Origin: Gaiellasilicea sp037720595
GTDB lineage: Bacteria; Actinomycetota; Thermoleophilia; Gaiellales; Gaiellaceae
Reading direction: 5' to 3'
DNA length: 64,000 bases
Assembly (NCBI GenBank): GCA_037720595.1
Contig: JBBJLW010000010.1
Span: 1 to 64,000, forward strand
The notes beneath the pieces were generated by a model, which was not told the origin of the DNA, did no database searches, and worked only from the letters and a program-made list of their open reading frames with translations. This document shows positions 1 through 7,219 of the stretch, piece after piece. Each line of letters opens with the position of its first letter. The first letter of the stretch is position 1. Position numbers and translations under genes: made by a program.

Positions 1-2
1 CT

Positions 3-59
3 GAGGACGCCGCGATCGTGCCGCACAGCACGGCCCGACGGCTCAAGGCTTCATTTTGA
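3..59 (+). CDS. C-terminal tail of an upstream gene (partial)
   Basis: An open frame enters from the left window edge and stops with TGA at 57-59. The 18 visible codons end in the residues ARRLKASF and mostly have G or C in the third position, as in neighbouring genes. Nothing in so short a piece identifies the protein. It could be a chance open frame, so confidence is low. Confidence 0.3.
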   Translation, partial: EDAAIVPHSTARRLKASF

Positions 60-71
60 AGGGCGCTCTTA

Positions 72-1118
72 GTGCTCGAGCTCCGCACGTATCGCGACGG
101 CGGCCAGACAGCCGTCGACGTCGCCGCGCAGGTCGCCGACTTCCTCGGAGCGGCCCGACAGACGCTCGAGCTCGCGCTCTACGACATCCGCCTCCACGAC
201 GAGGCGGCCGAGTTGGTCAAGGACTCGCTGGTCGGCGCGCACGAGCGCGGCGTCGATGTCCGGCTCGTCTACAACGCCGACTATTCGGCCCCGATCCCGG
301 TGCCGCCGCCGCCGCGGACGGCGCCCGAGCTCCTCGAGGCGCTGCCGATCGCGACGAGGCCGATCCCCGGTGAGCCCGATCTGATGCACCATAAATACGT
401 CATCCGCGATCAAGCCGCGATCTGGACTGGCTCGCTGAACTGGACGGACGACTCGTGGAGTCGCCAGGAGAACGCGGTCGCGATCGTCGAGTCCAAACCG
501 CTCGCGCACGCTTTCGCGCTGAACTTCGAGGAGCTCTGGAGCGGCCAGGACGTGGAGCGGTCGGGGCAGGTCGAGCCCCGTCCGGTCGACGTGAGCGGGA
601 TCGAGATCCGCCCGTGGTTCGCGCCCGGACACGGCGAGGAACTGGCCCACCGAATCGCGAAGCGGCTCGGGCAGGCGCGGCGGCGGATCCGGATCGCCTC
701 GCCGGTGCTCTCCTCGGGTCCGATCCTCGGCACGCTCGCCGAGGTCTGCTCGGACGGGAAGGTGGACGTCGCCGGCGTGGTCGACGATACGCAGGTCGAC
801 GGCGTCCTCCATCAGTGGCGGCTGAACGGCAATGCGAGCTGGAAGGTGCCAGCTCTGCGTCGCTTCCTCGAGGACGCGCGGTTTTCCGGCAAGCCGTCCA
901 CGGACTGGGCACCCGACACCGTCCACGACTTCATGCACGCGAAGATCGCCGTCGCGGACGATCACGCGTTCGTCGGCAGCTTCAACCTCTCGCACTCGGG
1001 CGAGCGAAACGCCGAGAACGTGCTCGAGATCCACGACGCCGAGTCGGCGGATCTGCTGGCCGCCTTCGTGGACGAGATCAGGGGGCTCTACCCGCCCGTG
1101 AGCCTGCCGCCGCTGTAG
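72..1118 (+). CDS. phospholipase D-like domain protein
   Basis: A 348-aa protein with two HKD half-sites of the phospholipase D superfamily: HHKYVIRD at residues 106-113 followed by GSLNWT, and HAKIAVADD at residues 289-297 followed by GSFNLS. In this family the two His-Lys pairs form one active site that attacks a phosphodiester through a phospho-histidine. The substrate may be a phospholipid, a nucleic acid or another phosphodiester, and the sequence does not say which. No signal peptide is visible, so it is probably cytoplasmic. The GTG at 72 is chosen because the N-terminus LELRTYRDGG reads straight into the first domain. It stands alone, 103 bp before the next gene. Confidence 0.85.
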   Translation: MLELRTYRDGGQTAVDVAAQVADFLGAARQTLELALYDIRLHDEAAELVKDSLVGAHERGVDVRLVYNADYSAPIPVPPPPRTAPELLEALPIATRPIPGEPDLMHHKYVIRDQAAIWTGSLNWTDDSWSRQENAVAIVESKPLAHAFALNFEELWSGQDVERSGQVEPRPVDVSGIEIRPWFAPGHGEELAHRIAKRLGQARRRIRIASPVLSSGPILGTLAEVCSDGKVDVAGVVDDTQVDGVLHQWRLNGNASWKVPALRRFLEDARFSGKPSTDWAPDTVHDFMHAKIAVADDHAFVGSFNLSHSGERNAENVLEIHDAESADLLAAFVDEIRGLYPPVSLPPL

Positions 1119-1164
1119 CGCCGAGAGCGCGTCCCGGAACGACGCGTCCGCAAAGAACAGGGTC

Positions 1165-1216
1165 GCAGAGACGGTCGCAGAGACGAATGCAGAGACGGTC
1201 GCAGAGACGAATGCAG
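1165..1216. repeat. short tandem repeat of 12-bp units
   Basis: Four head-to-tail 12-mers alternate between two versions: GCAGAGACGGTC (1165-1176 and 1189-1200) and GCAGAGACGAAT (1177-1188 and 1201-1212), followed by GCAG. The array fills the gap between the PLD-like gene and the secreted-protein gene and ends six bases before the GTG used for the latter. It is open in that gene's frame, but no start codon lies upstream. Confidence 0.9.
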
Positions 1217-1221
1217 CAAAC

Positions 1222-2172
1222 GTGGCCGCGGGCGGCATCTTGTCTCTCGTGCGACGCCTGCTCCTGCTCGGAACGATCGTGCTCGCGCTGGGCGGAGCAG
1301 CGTCGGCGTCGCGACTTCCGCAGGCGCCTACGTGCCCGGTCCTTCCCGCCTCGAACGTGTGGAACCAGCGGGTCGACAGGCTTCCCGTCGCCGCGGACTC
1401 GACCCGGATCGTCGCCTCGATAGGGCACGACGATCACCTCCACGCCGACTTCGGCTCCGGGCTCTACGAGGGACGCCCGATCGGGATTCCGATCACGGTC
1501 GTCGGAGCCGGCCAGAAACGGACGCGCGTCGCCTTCGAGTATGCGGACGAGTCCGACCGGGGCCGCTATCCGATTCCCGGGAATGTCGCGATCGAGGGCG
1601 GCCGCAACGCCGACGGCGACCGGCATGCGCTGATCATCGACCGCGATCGCTGCGCGCTCTACGAGCTCTTTGCGCTCTCCCCGCGACAGGGCGGTGGCTG
1701 GCGCGCGGGCTCCGGGGTGATCTGGGATCTCCGCTCGAACCGGCTCCGCCGCGCCGGCTGGACGTCGGCGGATGCCGCCGGACTCCCGATCCTCCCCGGT
1801 CTCGCCCGCTACGAAGAGGTCGCACGTGGCCGGATCGACCACGCTCTCCGCTTCACCGTCCAGCGCACGCGCCGCGCCTACGTCTTCCCGGCCCGCCACT
1901 TCGCGAGCGACCTGACCGACGCGAGCTTGCCGCCGATGGGCCTGCGCGTGCGGCTGAAGCAGAGCTACCCGACCGGTGGCTTCCCGCGCCAGGCGCGGAT
2001 CGTGCTCCAGGCGCTGAAGGAGTACGGGATGCTCGTCGCCGACAACGGCAGCGACTGGTACGTCTCGGGCGCGCCGCACCCGTCGTGGTCGAACGAGCAG
2101 CTACACGCACTGCATCGCGTACCCGGCTCCGCATTCGAGGTCGTCGACGCCTCGAGGCTGCCGCCGAAATAG
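1222..2172 (+). CDS. secreted protein of unknown function
   Basis: A 316-aa protein with an N-terminal signal peptide: basic residues VRR, then a Leu/Ile/Val-rich stretch ending around ASAS near residue 30. The mature part resembles a family often annotated only as hypothetical in actinomycetes and other soil bacteria, with a YPIP..VAIEGG stretch, GDRHALIID and a GSGVIWDL segment near residues 172-179. No catalytic motif is recognised. GTG 1222 is the first start in frame. TTG 1240, giving LSLVRRLLLLG, is an equally good start. The stop codon TAG begins a TAGCAT hexamer that could be a -10 for the next gene. Confidence 0.7.
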   Translation: MAAGGILSLVRRLLLLGTIVLALGGAASASRLPQAPTCPVLPASNVWNQRVDRLPVAADSTRIVASIGHDDHLHADFGSGLYEGRPIGIPITVVGAGQKRTRVAFEYADESDRGRYPIPGNVAIEGGRNADGDRHALIIDRDRCALYELFALSPRQGGGWRAGSGVIWDLRSNRLRRAGWTSADAAGLPILPGLARYEEVARGRIDHALRFTVQRTRRAYVFPARHFASDLTDASLPPMGLRVRLKQSYPTGGFPRQARIVLQALKEYGMLVADNGSDWYVSGAPHPSWSNEQLHALHRVPGSAFEVVDASRLPPK

Positions 2173-2175
2173 CAT
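2170..2175 (+). promoter_or_regulatory. candidate -10 (TAGCAT) inside a stop codon
   Basis: TAGCAT starts with the TAG stop of the secreted-protein gene and lies exactly six bases before the aminotransferase ATG at 2182. This matches the TANNNT-N6-start layout of leaderless promoters. No Shine-Dalgarno sequence is visible. Confidence 0.45.
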
Positions 2176-2181
2176 CGCTGC

Positions 2182-3312
2182 ATGCGCACGGCGCCCCACC
2201 GGATCCAGCGCCTGCCCGAGCAGTACTTCGCCGCGCTGCTCGCGCGCGTTTCTCAGGCACAAGCGCGACCGGGCGCTCCGGTGATCGACCTCGGGCGCGG
2301 CAACCCCGACATTCCGCCGCCGCCGCACGTCGCCGCACGTCTTGCCGAGGTGGCGGCACTACGCGAGCCGCGCGCACATGGCTACGCGCCGTTCGCCGGG
2401 CTGCTCAGCCTGAAAGAGGCGGTCGCGGCCCGCTACCGCGACGTCTACGGCGTGACGCTCGATCCCGAGCGTGAGATCGCGATCCTGCCGGGGACAAAGA
2501 CCGCTCTCGTCGACTTCGCGCTCTGCGTGGCCGAGCCCGGCTCGACGATCCTCCTCCCCGATCCCGGCTACCCGGACTACTTCTCCGCCGCCGCCCTCGC
2601 CGGCGCCCGTCCGGCGGCACTGCCGATCGAGCCGCGGCCCGACTTCGACGCCGCACCCCCGAACGACGTCGCAGCCGTCTATCTGAACTACCCCTCGAAC
2701 CCGGCGTCCGTGGCTGTGCCGGCAGGCACGTTCGCGGCCGCGGTCGCCTACGCTGAGCGCTCCGGAGCGGCCGTACTGCACGACTTCGCCTACGGCGACC
2801 TCGTCTTCGGCGGCCGGACGCCTGTGAGCTTCCTCACCGAGCCGGGAGCGAAGGACGTCGGCGTCGAGCTCTTCTCGATGTCGAAGAGCTACGGCATGGC
2901 CGGCTGGCGGCTCGGCTTCGTCGTCGGCAATGCCGAGCTCGTGGGGCGAATCGAGCTGCTGAACGACCACGTGCGCGCCGGCATCTTCGTCGCGCTCCAG
3001 GAGGCGGCGATCGCGGCGCTGACCGGCCCGCAGGAGAGCGTCGAGGAGCGGCGTGCGGTCTACGAGGGTCGGCGCGACCGCGTGGTTGCGGCGATCCCGA
3101 GTGCGCGGTCGGAGGGAACGTTCTTCGCCTGGCTGCGACTGCCGGATGGTCTCGACGTCGAGCGGATCCTCGGCGAGGCCCGAGTCGCGCTCGCTCCTGG
3201 TGAGGGCTTCGGCGCCCGCGGCACCGGTCACGCGCGTATCTCGCTCGCCGTCTCCGACAACGCCCTCGACGAGGGCCTCGAGCGGCTTCGGAGGCTGCTT
3301 GACAGGGAGTAG
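2182..3312 (+). CDS. PLP-dependent class I/II aminotransferase
   Basis: A 376-aa fold-type I aminotransferase. The Schiff-base lysine is K235 in SMSKSYGMAGWRLGF, with D201 and Y204 (HDFAYGD) as expected PLP-ring contacts and NYPSNP at about residues 169-174 as the substrate-loop motif. The family includes N-succinyldiaminopimelate, LL-diaminopimelate and broad alanine/aspartate-type aminotransferases, and the sequence alone does not fix the substrate. It sits 9 bp upstream of a leucine/valine-type dehydrogenase, which suggests branched-chain or related amino acid turnover. That pairing is inference. No RBS is seen; a TAGCAT hexamer precedes the start by six bases. Confidence 0.85.
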   Translation: MRTAPHRIQRLPEQYFAALLARVSQAQARPGAPVIDLGRGNPDIPPPPHVAARLAEVAALREPRAHGYAPFAGLLSLKEAVAARYRDVYGVTLDPEREIAILPGTKTALVDFALCVAEPGSTILLPDPGYPDYFSAAALAGARPAALPIEPRPDFDAAPPNDVAAVYLNYPSNPASVAVPAGTFAAAVAYAERSGAAVLHDFAYGDLVFGGRTPVSFLTEPGAKDVGVELFSMSKSYGMAGWRLGFVVGNAELVGRIELLNDHVRAGIFVALQEAAIAALTGPQESVEERRAVYEGRRDRVVAAIPSARSEGTFFAWLRLPDGLDVERILGEARVALAPGEGFGARGTGHARISLAVSDNALDEGLERLRRLLDRE

Positions 3313-3315
3313 AGT
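3310..3315 (+). promoter_or_regulatory. candidate -10 (TAGAGT) inside a stop codon
   Basis: TAGAGT begins with the aminotransferase stop codon and is followed by six bases and the GTG of the dehydrogenase at 3322. A TTGACA at 3299-3304 is only five bases upstream and so cannot be its -35. Confidence 0.45.
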
Positions 3316-3321
3316 CGAATC

Positions 3322-4359
3322 GTGTTCGAGGATCTGCTGCGGCGGTGGGACGGGGAGCACGTGGTCGTCCGGTACGACGAGCCGAGCGGAGCGTGGATGC
3401 TCGTGTGCATCCACTCGACGACGCTCGGCCCGGCGATGGGTGGAACACGGCTGAAGGCGTACCCGAGTCCGGCCGACGCGCTCGAGGACGGGTTGCGGCT
3501 CGCCTCGGGAATGACCCGCAAGCTGGCGGTCGTCGGTCTGCCCTGCGGCGGCGGCAAGGCCGTCATCGCCGTCCCCGAGCTTCCGAAGGGAGACGACCGC
3601 CGGGCGCTGCTCGAGCGCTATGCCGAGCTCGTCGACTCGCTGGGCGGTAGCTTCGTCACCGGCCCGGACGTGAACACGGGCGAGGCCGACATGGACGTGA
3701 TCGGCGCCCGGACGCCGCACGTTTTCTGCCGGAGCGCCGGCAACGGGGGCTCGGGCGAGCCGAGCATCCACACGGCCGCCGGTGTCTTCCACGGCATTCG
3801 TGCCAGCCTCCGCCACGCTCTCGGCTCGGACGATCCGGCCGGTCGCACAGTGCTCGTCCAGGGTGCGGGCTCGGTGGGCGCGAAGCTGGCCGGCCTGCTC
3901 GCCGACGCGGGCGCGACCGTGCTGGTCAGCGACGTCGACGAGGAGCGGGCACGTGCGACGGGCTCGGCCGTCGTCTCTCCCGAGTCGGCGCTCGAGACCG
4001 AGTGCGACGTCTACGCGCCGTGCGCTCTCGGCGCGTCCCTCAGCGCCGAGTCGATCCCGCGCCTGCGCTGTCGTATCGTCGCGGGCGCGGCGAACAACCA
4101 ACTCGCGACCCCCGAGGACGCCGAGCGGCTCCGCGCCGCCGGGATCCTCTATGCCCCCGACTACGTGATCTCGGGCGGCGGCGCACTCCACGGGATCGGA
4201 CTCGAACGCCTCGGCTGGGACGCGGAGCGGCTCGAACGCGAGGTCGAGGGGATCGGTGCCACGCTCGCGGGCATCTACGCGCAGGCCGACGAGGAGGGCA
4301 TCAGCACCGAATCAGCCGCCGAGCGCCTGGCGGCCGAACGGCTGGCGGCGCATCGCTAG
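3322..4359 (+). CDS. Glu/Leu/Phe/Val dehydrogenase family protein
   Basis: A 345-aa amino acid dehydrogenase that would interconvert a branched-chain amino acid and its 2-oxo acid with NAD(H) and ammonia. GGTRLKAYP at residues 40-48 and LPCGGGKAVI with K79 are the substrate and catalytic segments. The GPDVNTGEADM segment supplies the catalytic Asp, and the Rossmann motif GAGSVG follows near residue 176. Length and motifs fit leucine dehydrogenase better than the longer glutamate dehydrogenases. The last 15 residues form an Ala/Glu/Arg-rich helix. Its TAG stop overlaps the stop of the convergent acyl-CoA dehydrogenase by four bases. Confidence 0.88.
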   Translation: MFEDLLRRWDGEHVVVRYDEPSGAWMLVCIHSTTLGPAMGGTRLKAYPSPADALEDGLRLASGMTRKLAVVGLPCGGGKAVIAVPELPKGDDRRALLERYAELVDSLGGSFVTGPDVNTGEADMDVIGARTPHVFCRSAGNGGSGEPSIHTAAGVFHGIRASLRHALGSDDPAGRTVLVQGAGSVGAKLAGLLADAGATVLVSDVDEERARATGSAVVSPESALETECDVYAPCALGASLSAESIPRLRCRIVAGAANNQLATPEDAERLRAAGILYAPDYVISGGGALHGIGLERLGWDAERLEREVEGIGATLAGIYAQADEEGISTESAAERLAAERLAAHR

Positions 4360-5537
4360 CCGACGCCGGCGAGGAGAAAGGCGCGACTCTCGCGCGCCAT
4401 CTCGCGGGCGATCACGAGCCGTTGCACCTCCTGGGTGCCCTCGTAGATCTGGGTGATCTTCGCGTCGCGCATGAAGCGCTCGACCGGGTACTCCTTGATG
4501 TAGCCGTAGCCGCCGAGGATCTGCACGGCCTCGATCGAGACCTGCATCGCGACATCGCCGCAGAGCAGCTTCGCCATCGCCGAGGCCTTCGTCAGCTCCG
4601 CCGCGTCGACGCCGTCGTCGCACATCTGGCCGAAGCGGTAGAGAAGACCGCGCGCGGCTTCGGTCATCGTCTCCATGTCGGCGAGCTTCGCGGCGATCAG
4701 CTGGTGCTGGACGATCGGCTTGCCCATCGTCTCGCGCGTCTTCGCGTACTCGAGCGCGTAGTCGGTCGCGCCCTGGGCGATCCCTAGCGCCTGCGCCGCC
4801 ACTCCCGGCCGAGAGCGGTCGAGGATCCGCATCGCGATCTTGAAGCCCTCGCCCTCGTCCCCGAGCAGGCTCGCGACCGGAATGCGACAGTCGTCGAACG
4901 CGAGCTCGCCTGTGGTCGAGCCGGAGATCCCCAGCTTGGGCTCCAGCCGCGTCACCGAGAAGCCGGGCGCCTCGGATTCGACGAGGAACGCCGAGATCCC
5001 CGAGTGCCCCGCGTCGGGATCGGTCTTCGCAAAGACGGTGTAGACGTTCGCGACGCCCGCGTTCGTGATGAAGCGCTTGCTCCCGTTCAGGACGTACTCG
5101 TCGCCGTCGAGCCGGGCGGTCGTGCGCATCGCGGCCGAGTCGGAGCCGGAGCCGGCCTCGGTGAGTGCGTAGGCGGCGAGCCACTCGCCCGAAGCGAGCC
5201 GCGGCAGGTAGCGCTCCTTCTGCTCCTGCGAGCCCGCAAGCTTCAGCCCGAGTGAGCCGAGCTCCTGCACCGCGAGCAGCAGTCCGCTCGTCGCGCAGAC
5301 CTTGGAGACCTCCTCGATCGCCACGAGCGCGAGCAACGTGCCCGTACCCGAGCCGCCCCACTCCTCGTCGAAGAGGAGCCCGAAGATCTCGTGCTCGCGG
5401 AAGACCTCCACGACGTCCCAGGGAAACTCGTGCGACTCGTCTATCTCGGCGGCGCGCGGCGCGATCCGCTCCCTCGCCAGCGTCCGCACGAGCTCGCGGA
5501 TCTCGCGCTGCTCCTCGGTGAGGACGTCCCAGGCCAC
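4356..5537 (-). CDS. acyl-CoA dehydrogenase
   Basis: A 393-aa flavoprotein of the acyl-CoA dehydrogenase family, which introduces the alpha-beta double bond into acyl-CoA and passes electrons to ETF. YALTEAGSGSD and FITNAG are FAD/substrate motifs. The catalytic base is the Glu of IYEGTQEVQR near the C-terminus. Length is typical for short- or medium-chain enzymes. The frame stays open far upstream, but family homology begins at AWDVLTEEQ, so GTG 5537 is the start; it lies 11 bp after the sugar dehydrogenase stop. TAGACT, beginning with that stop codon, precedes the GTG by eight bases. No ETF or thiolase is nearby. Confidence 0.9.
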   Translation of the reverse strand: MAWDVLTEEQREIRELVRTLARERIAPRAAEIDESHEFPWDVVEVFREHEIFGLLFDEEWGGSGTGTLLALVAIEEVSKVCATSGLLLAVQELGSLGLKLAGSQEQKERYLPRLASGEWLAAYALTEAGSGSDSAAMRTTARLDGDEYVLNGSKRFITNAGVANVYTVFAKTDPDAGHSGISAFLVESEAPGFSVTRLEPKLGISGSTTGELAFDDCRIPVASLLGDEGEGFKIAMRILDRSRPGVAAQALGIAQGATDYALEYAKTRETMGKPIVQHQLIAAKLADMETMTEAARGLLYRFGQMCDDGVDAAELTKASAMAKLLCGDVAMQVSIEAVQILGGYGYIKEYPVERFMRDAKITQIYEGTQEVQRLVIAREMARESRAFLLAGVG

Positions 5538-5545
5538 CGGCGCGG

Positions 5546-5551
5546 AGTCTA
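5546..5551 (-). promoter_or_regulatory. candidate -10 (TAGACT) inside a stop codon
   Basis: On the minus strand the TAG stop of the sugar dehydrogenase reads on as TAGACT, then eight bases and the GTG of the acyl-CoA dehydrogenase. The same hexamer occurs before several other genes in the window. Confidence 0.42.
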
Positions 5552-6850
5552 TTCGTCGATGTAGGTGATGCGGTGGAGCGAGCCGCCCGTGAAGTCGAGG
5601 TAGAAGAGGTCGCCGCCGGGGCCAGTCAGGAGCCGCACGGGACTCGGGACGCCGGTTCGGAAGAGCTCGATCCGGTCCGGCTCGGGTCGCCCGTCCGCTC
5701 CGGCCGGGATCGCCCAGATGCAGCGACGGACGAAGTCGGCGACGAAGAGGGCGCCGCGGTAGCGCTCGGGATAGGAGTTGCCGCGGTAGAACGCGAGCCC
5801 CGAGAGCGCCTGTGTCCCCTCGCCGCATCCGTCGCCCTCGACGACCGGCTCGTCGCGCGCGAGCGCAACCTCGGGCGAGCTCGCGGAGCCGGCCTTGTAC
5901 AGCCGCTCGCACATCGGCACGTTCGCCTCGTCGTAGCTGCGCAGCGGCCGCTCGCCCTCGTAGCAGGGCCAGCCGAAATTGGGCGGCTCGTTGTCGATGC
6001 CGTCGGCCACGTCGAGCTCGCCGGCCACGTTGATCTCGTCTGACCGCGTCGAGCCGACATCGCCGATCCATAGCTCCGAGCCACCCGGCCGGAACCCGAA
6101 GCGAAACGGGTTGCGCAGCCCATAGGCGACGAGCTCACGCCGGCCGCTGCTCGGCTCGACGCGGATGACCGAGCCGCTGACGCCAAGCGGGTCGCCGTCC
6201 GTTCGCGCATCCTGCGCCCGCAATGCCCCACCCTCGCCGGGCGGATCGGCGCAGACGTTCCCCTCCTGGCCCGTGTCGACGCGGTCGTAGCGGGCGCCCT
6301 CGCCGCCGCTGGCGTAGAGCAGGCCGTCCAGGCCGAAGGCGAGATCGCCGACACCGTGACCCGGGTACTGCTGGCACCAGCCGGAGAGAAGGACGCGTTC
6401 CGCTCCGTTCGGCCCCAGCCGCGAGAGCCGTCCGCTCACCGGGCAGGCTCCCTTGAAGAGTCCCGTACAGCGGCTCCTAACGAGGGGCTCGCGCCCGCCG
6501 ATCGGACCCGCGAAGGTGTAGAGCACGTAGACGTAGGGTCGCTCGGGGAATCCAGGGTCGAGCGCAAGCCCGAAGAGCCCGCGGTCGCCGTTCGAGAAGA
6601 CGCGACGGCCGAGGTCGGCGTAGACGCGCGCTCGCAGGCTTCCGAGGCCGTCGAACTCCAGGACGCGGCCGTGCTTCTCGGCGACGAAGACACGGCCGTC
6701 CGATGCGAACGCGACGGCGAGCGGCTCCCGAAGCCCGCTCAGGACGACCTCGTCCGTGAACCCGGGAGCAGGGGCCGGCGCGGCGTCGTCGCCGAGGACG
6801 AGTGCAGCCGTCACCGAGCCGGCCAGCACCACCCCGACGAGCGTCGCCAA
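5549..6850 (-). CDS. secreted glucose/sorbosone dehydrogenase-type beta-propeller
   Basis: A 433-aa protein with a signal peptide (ATLVGVVLAGSVTAALVLG) and a beta-propeller of the PQQ-dependent glucose/sorbosone dehydrogenase superfamily. Support comes from LREPLAVAFASDGRVFVAEKHG near residue 40, GDRGLFGLALDP, GHGVGDLAFGLDGLLY and LRNPFRFGFRP. Members oxidise sugars outside the membrane with bound PQQ, but many actinobacterial copies have no proven activity and no PQQ genes are seen here. The start is a TTG, the only usable start before the signal peptide. The frame is open upstream into a haloperoxidase relic, so the gene may have captured or lost its original 5' end. Confidence 0.82.
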   Translation of the reverse strand: MATLVGVVLAGSVTAALVLGDDAAPAPAPGFTDEVVLSGLREPLAVAFASDGRVFVAEKHGRVLEFDGLGSLRARVYADLGRRVFSNGDRGLFGLALDPGFPERPYVYVLYTFAGPIGGREPLVRSRCTGLFKGACPVSGRLSRLGPNGAERVLLSGWCQQYPGHGVGDLAFGLDGLLYASGGEGARYDRVDTGQEGNVCADPPGEGGALRAQDARTDGDPLGVSGSVIRVEPSSGRRELVAYGLRNPFRFGFRPGGSELWIGDVGSTRSDEINVAGELDVADGIDNEPPNFGWPCYEGERPLRSYDEANVPMCERLYKAGSASSPEVALARDEPVVEGDGCGEGTQALSGLAFYRGNSYPERYRGALFVADFVRRCIWAIPAGADGRPEPDRIELFRTGVPSPVRLLTGPGGDLFYLDFTGGSLHRITYIDE

Positions 6851-6875
6851 CCGAACGACGCGTGAGATCCTCAGG

Positions 6876-7154
6876 TCAGGCGTCGCCCGTGACGAAACCC
6901 TGCGCGCGATCCCAGCAGCCGCGCCGACACGCCTGCCCGTAACGCGGCCGTCGAGGTCGCCCTGGCCGAAGTGGATCCCGCCCGGCGGCGCCGAGCGTGC
7001 TGTGACCGGACGTGAACTCGGCGAACGGCGGCGTCGGGAAGGTCGAAGGCTGATAGGGCAGCCGGGCCGCGCCGTCGAGCTCGCGCGTCCCGAGGGAGGG
7101 CCGCCGCGAGGCGACGCCTACGCCTGCGAGCGTGACGAAACGGCGCCTGGTCAT
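6876..7154 (-). pseudogene. vanadium-dependent haloperoxidase relic
   Basis: ATG 7154 opens a short frame with a Tat-like signal (MTRRRFVTLAGVGVA). This is followed almost at once by PTPPFAEFTSGHSTLGAA, the motif around the first active-site His of vanadium haloperoxidases. A one-base shift then reads GGIHFGQGDLDGR with GRRVG, the C-terminal active-site His motif of the same family, which normally lies about 50-60 residues further on. So a signal peptide and two family motifs survive in the right order with two large deletions and a frameshift. The 92-codon frame ends at 6876. I regard it as a decayed gene, not a small functional protein. Confidence 0.75.
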
Positions 7155-7219
7155 CCCGTCTCCCACCTCGCACATCGTCGCAGGAATCGTGCGAGTTGCG
7201 TGGAGTAGGCTGGGCGGCC

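Noticed and set aside
1165..1216. CRISPR array
   Set aside because: Units are 12 bp, contiguous and without spacers; there are no cas genes in the window.
3299..3304. TTGACA as a -35 for the leucine dehydrogenase
   Set aside because: Only five bases separate it from the TAGAGT hexamer, far too close for sigma binding.
2359..4191. 610-codon open frame on the minus strand
   Set aside because: It lies antisense to two clear enzymes and its translation is low-complexity Arg/Asp/Glu/Ala, typical of antisense frames in GC-rich DNA.
5538..6071. N-terminal extension of the acyl-CoA dehydrogenase frame
   Set aside because: Homology begins at GTG 5537; the upstream part overlaps the sugar dehydrogenase gene and has no family match.
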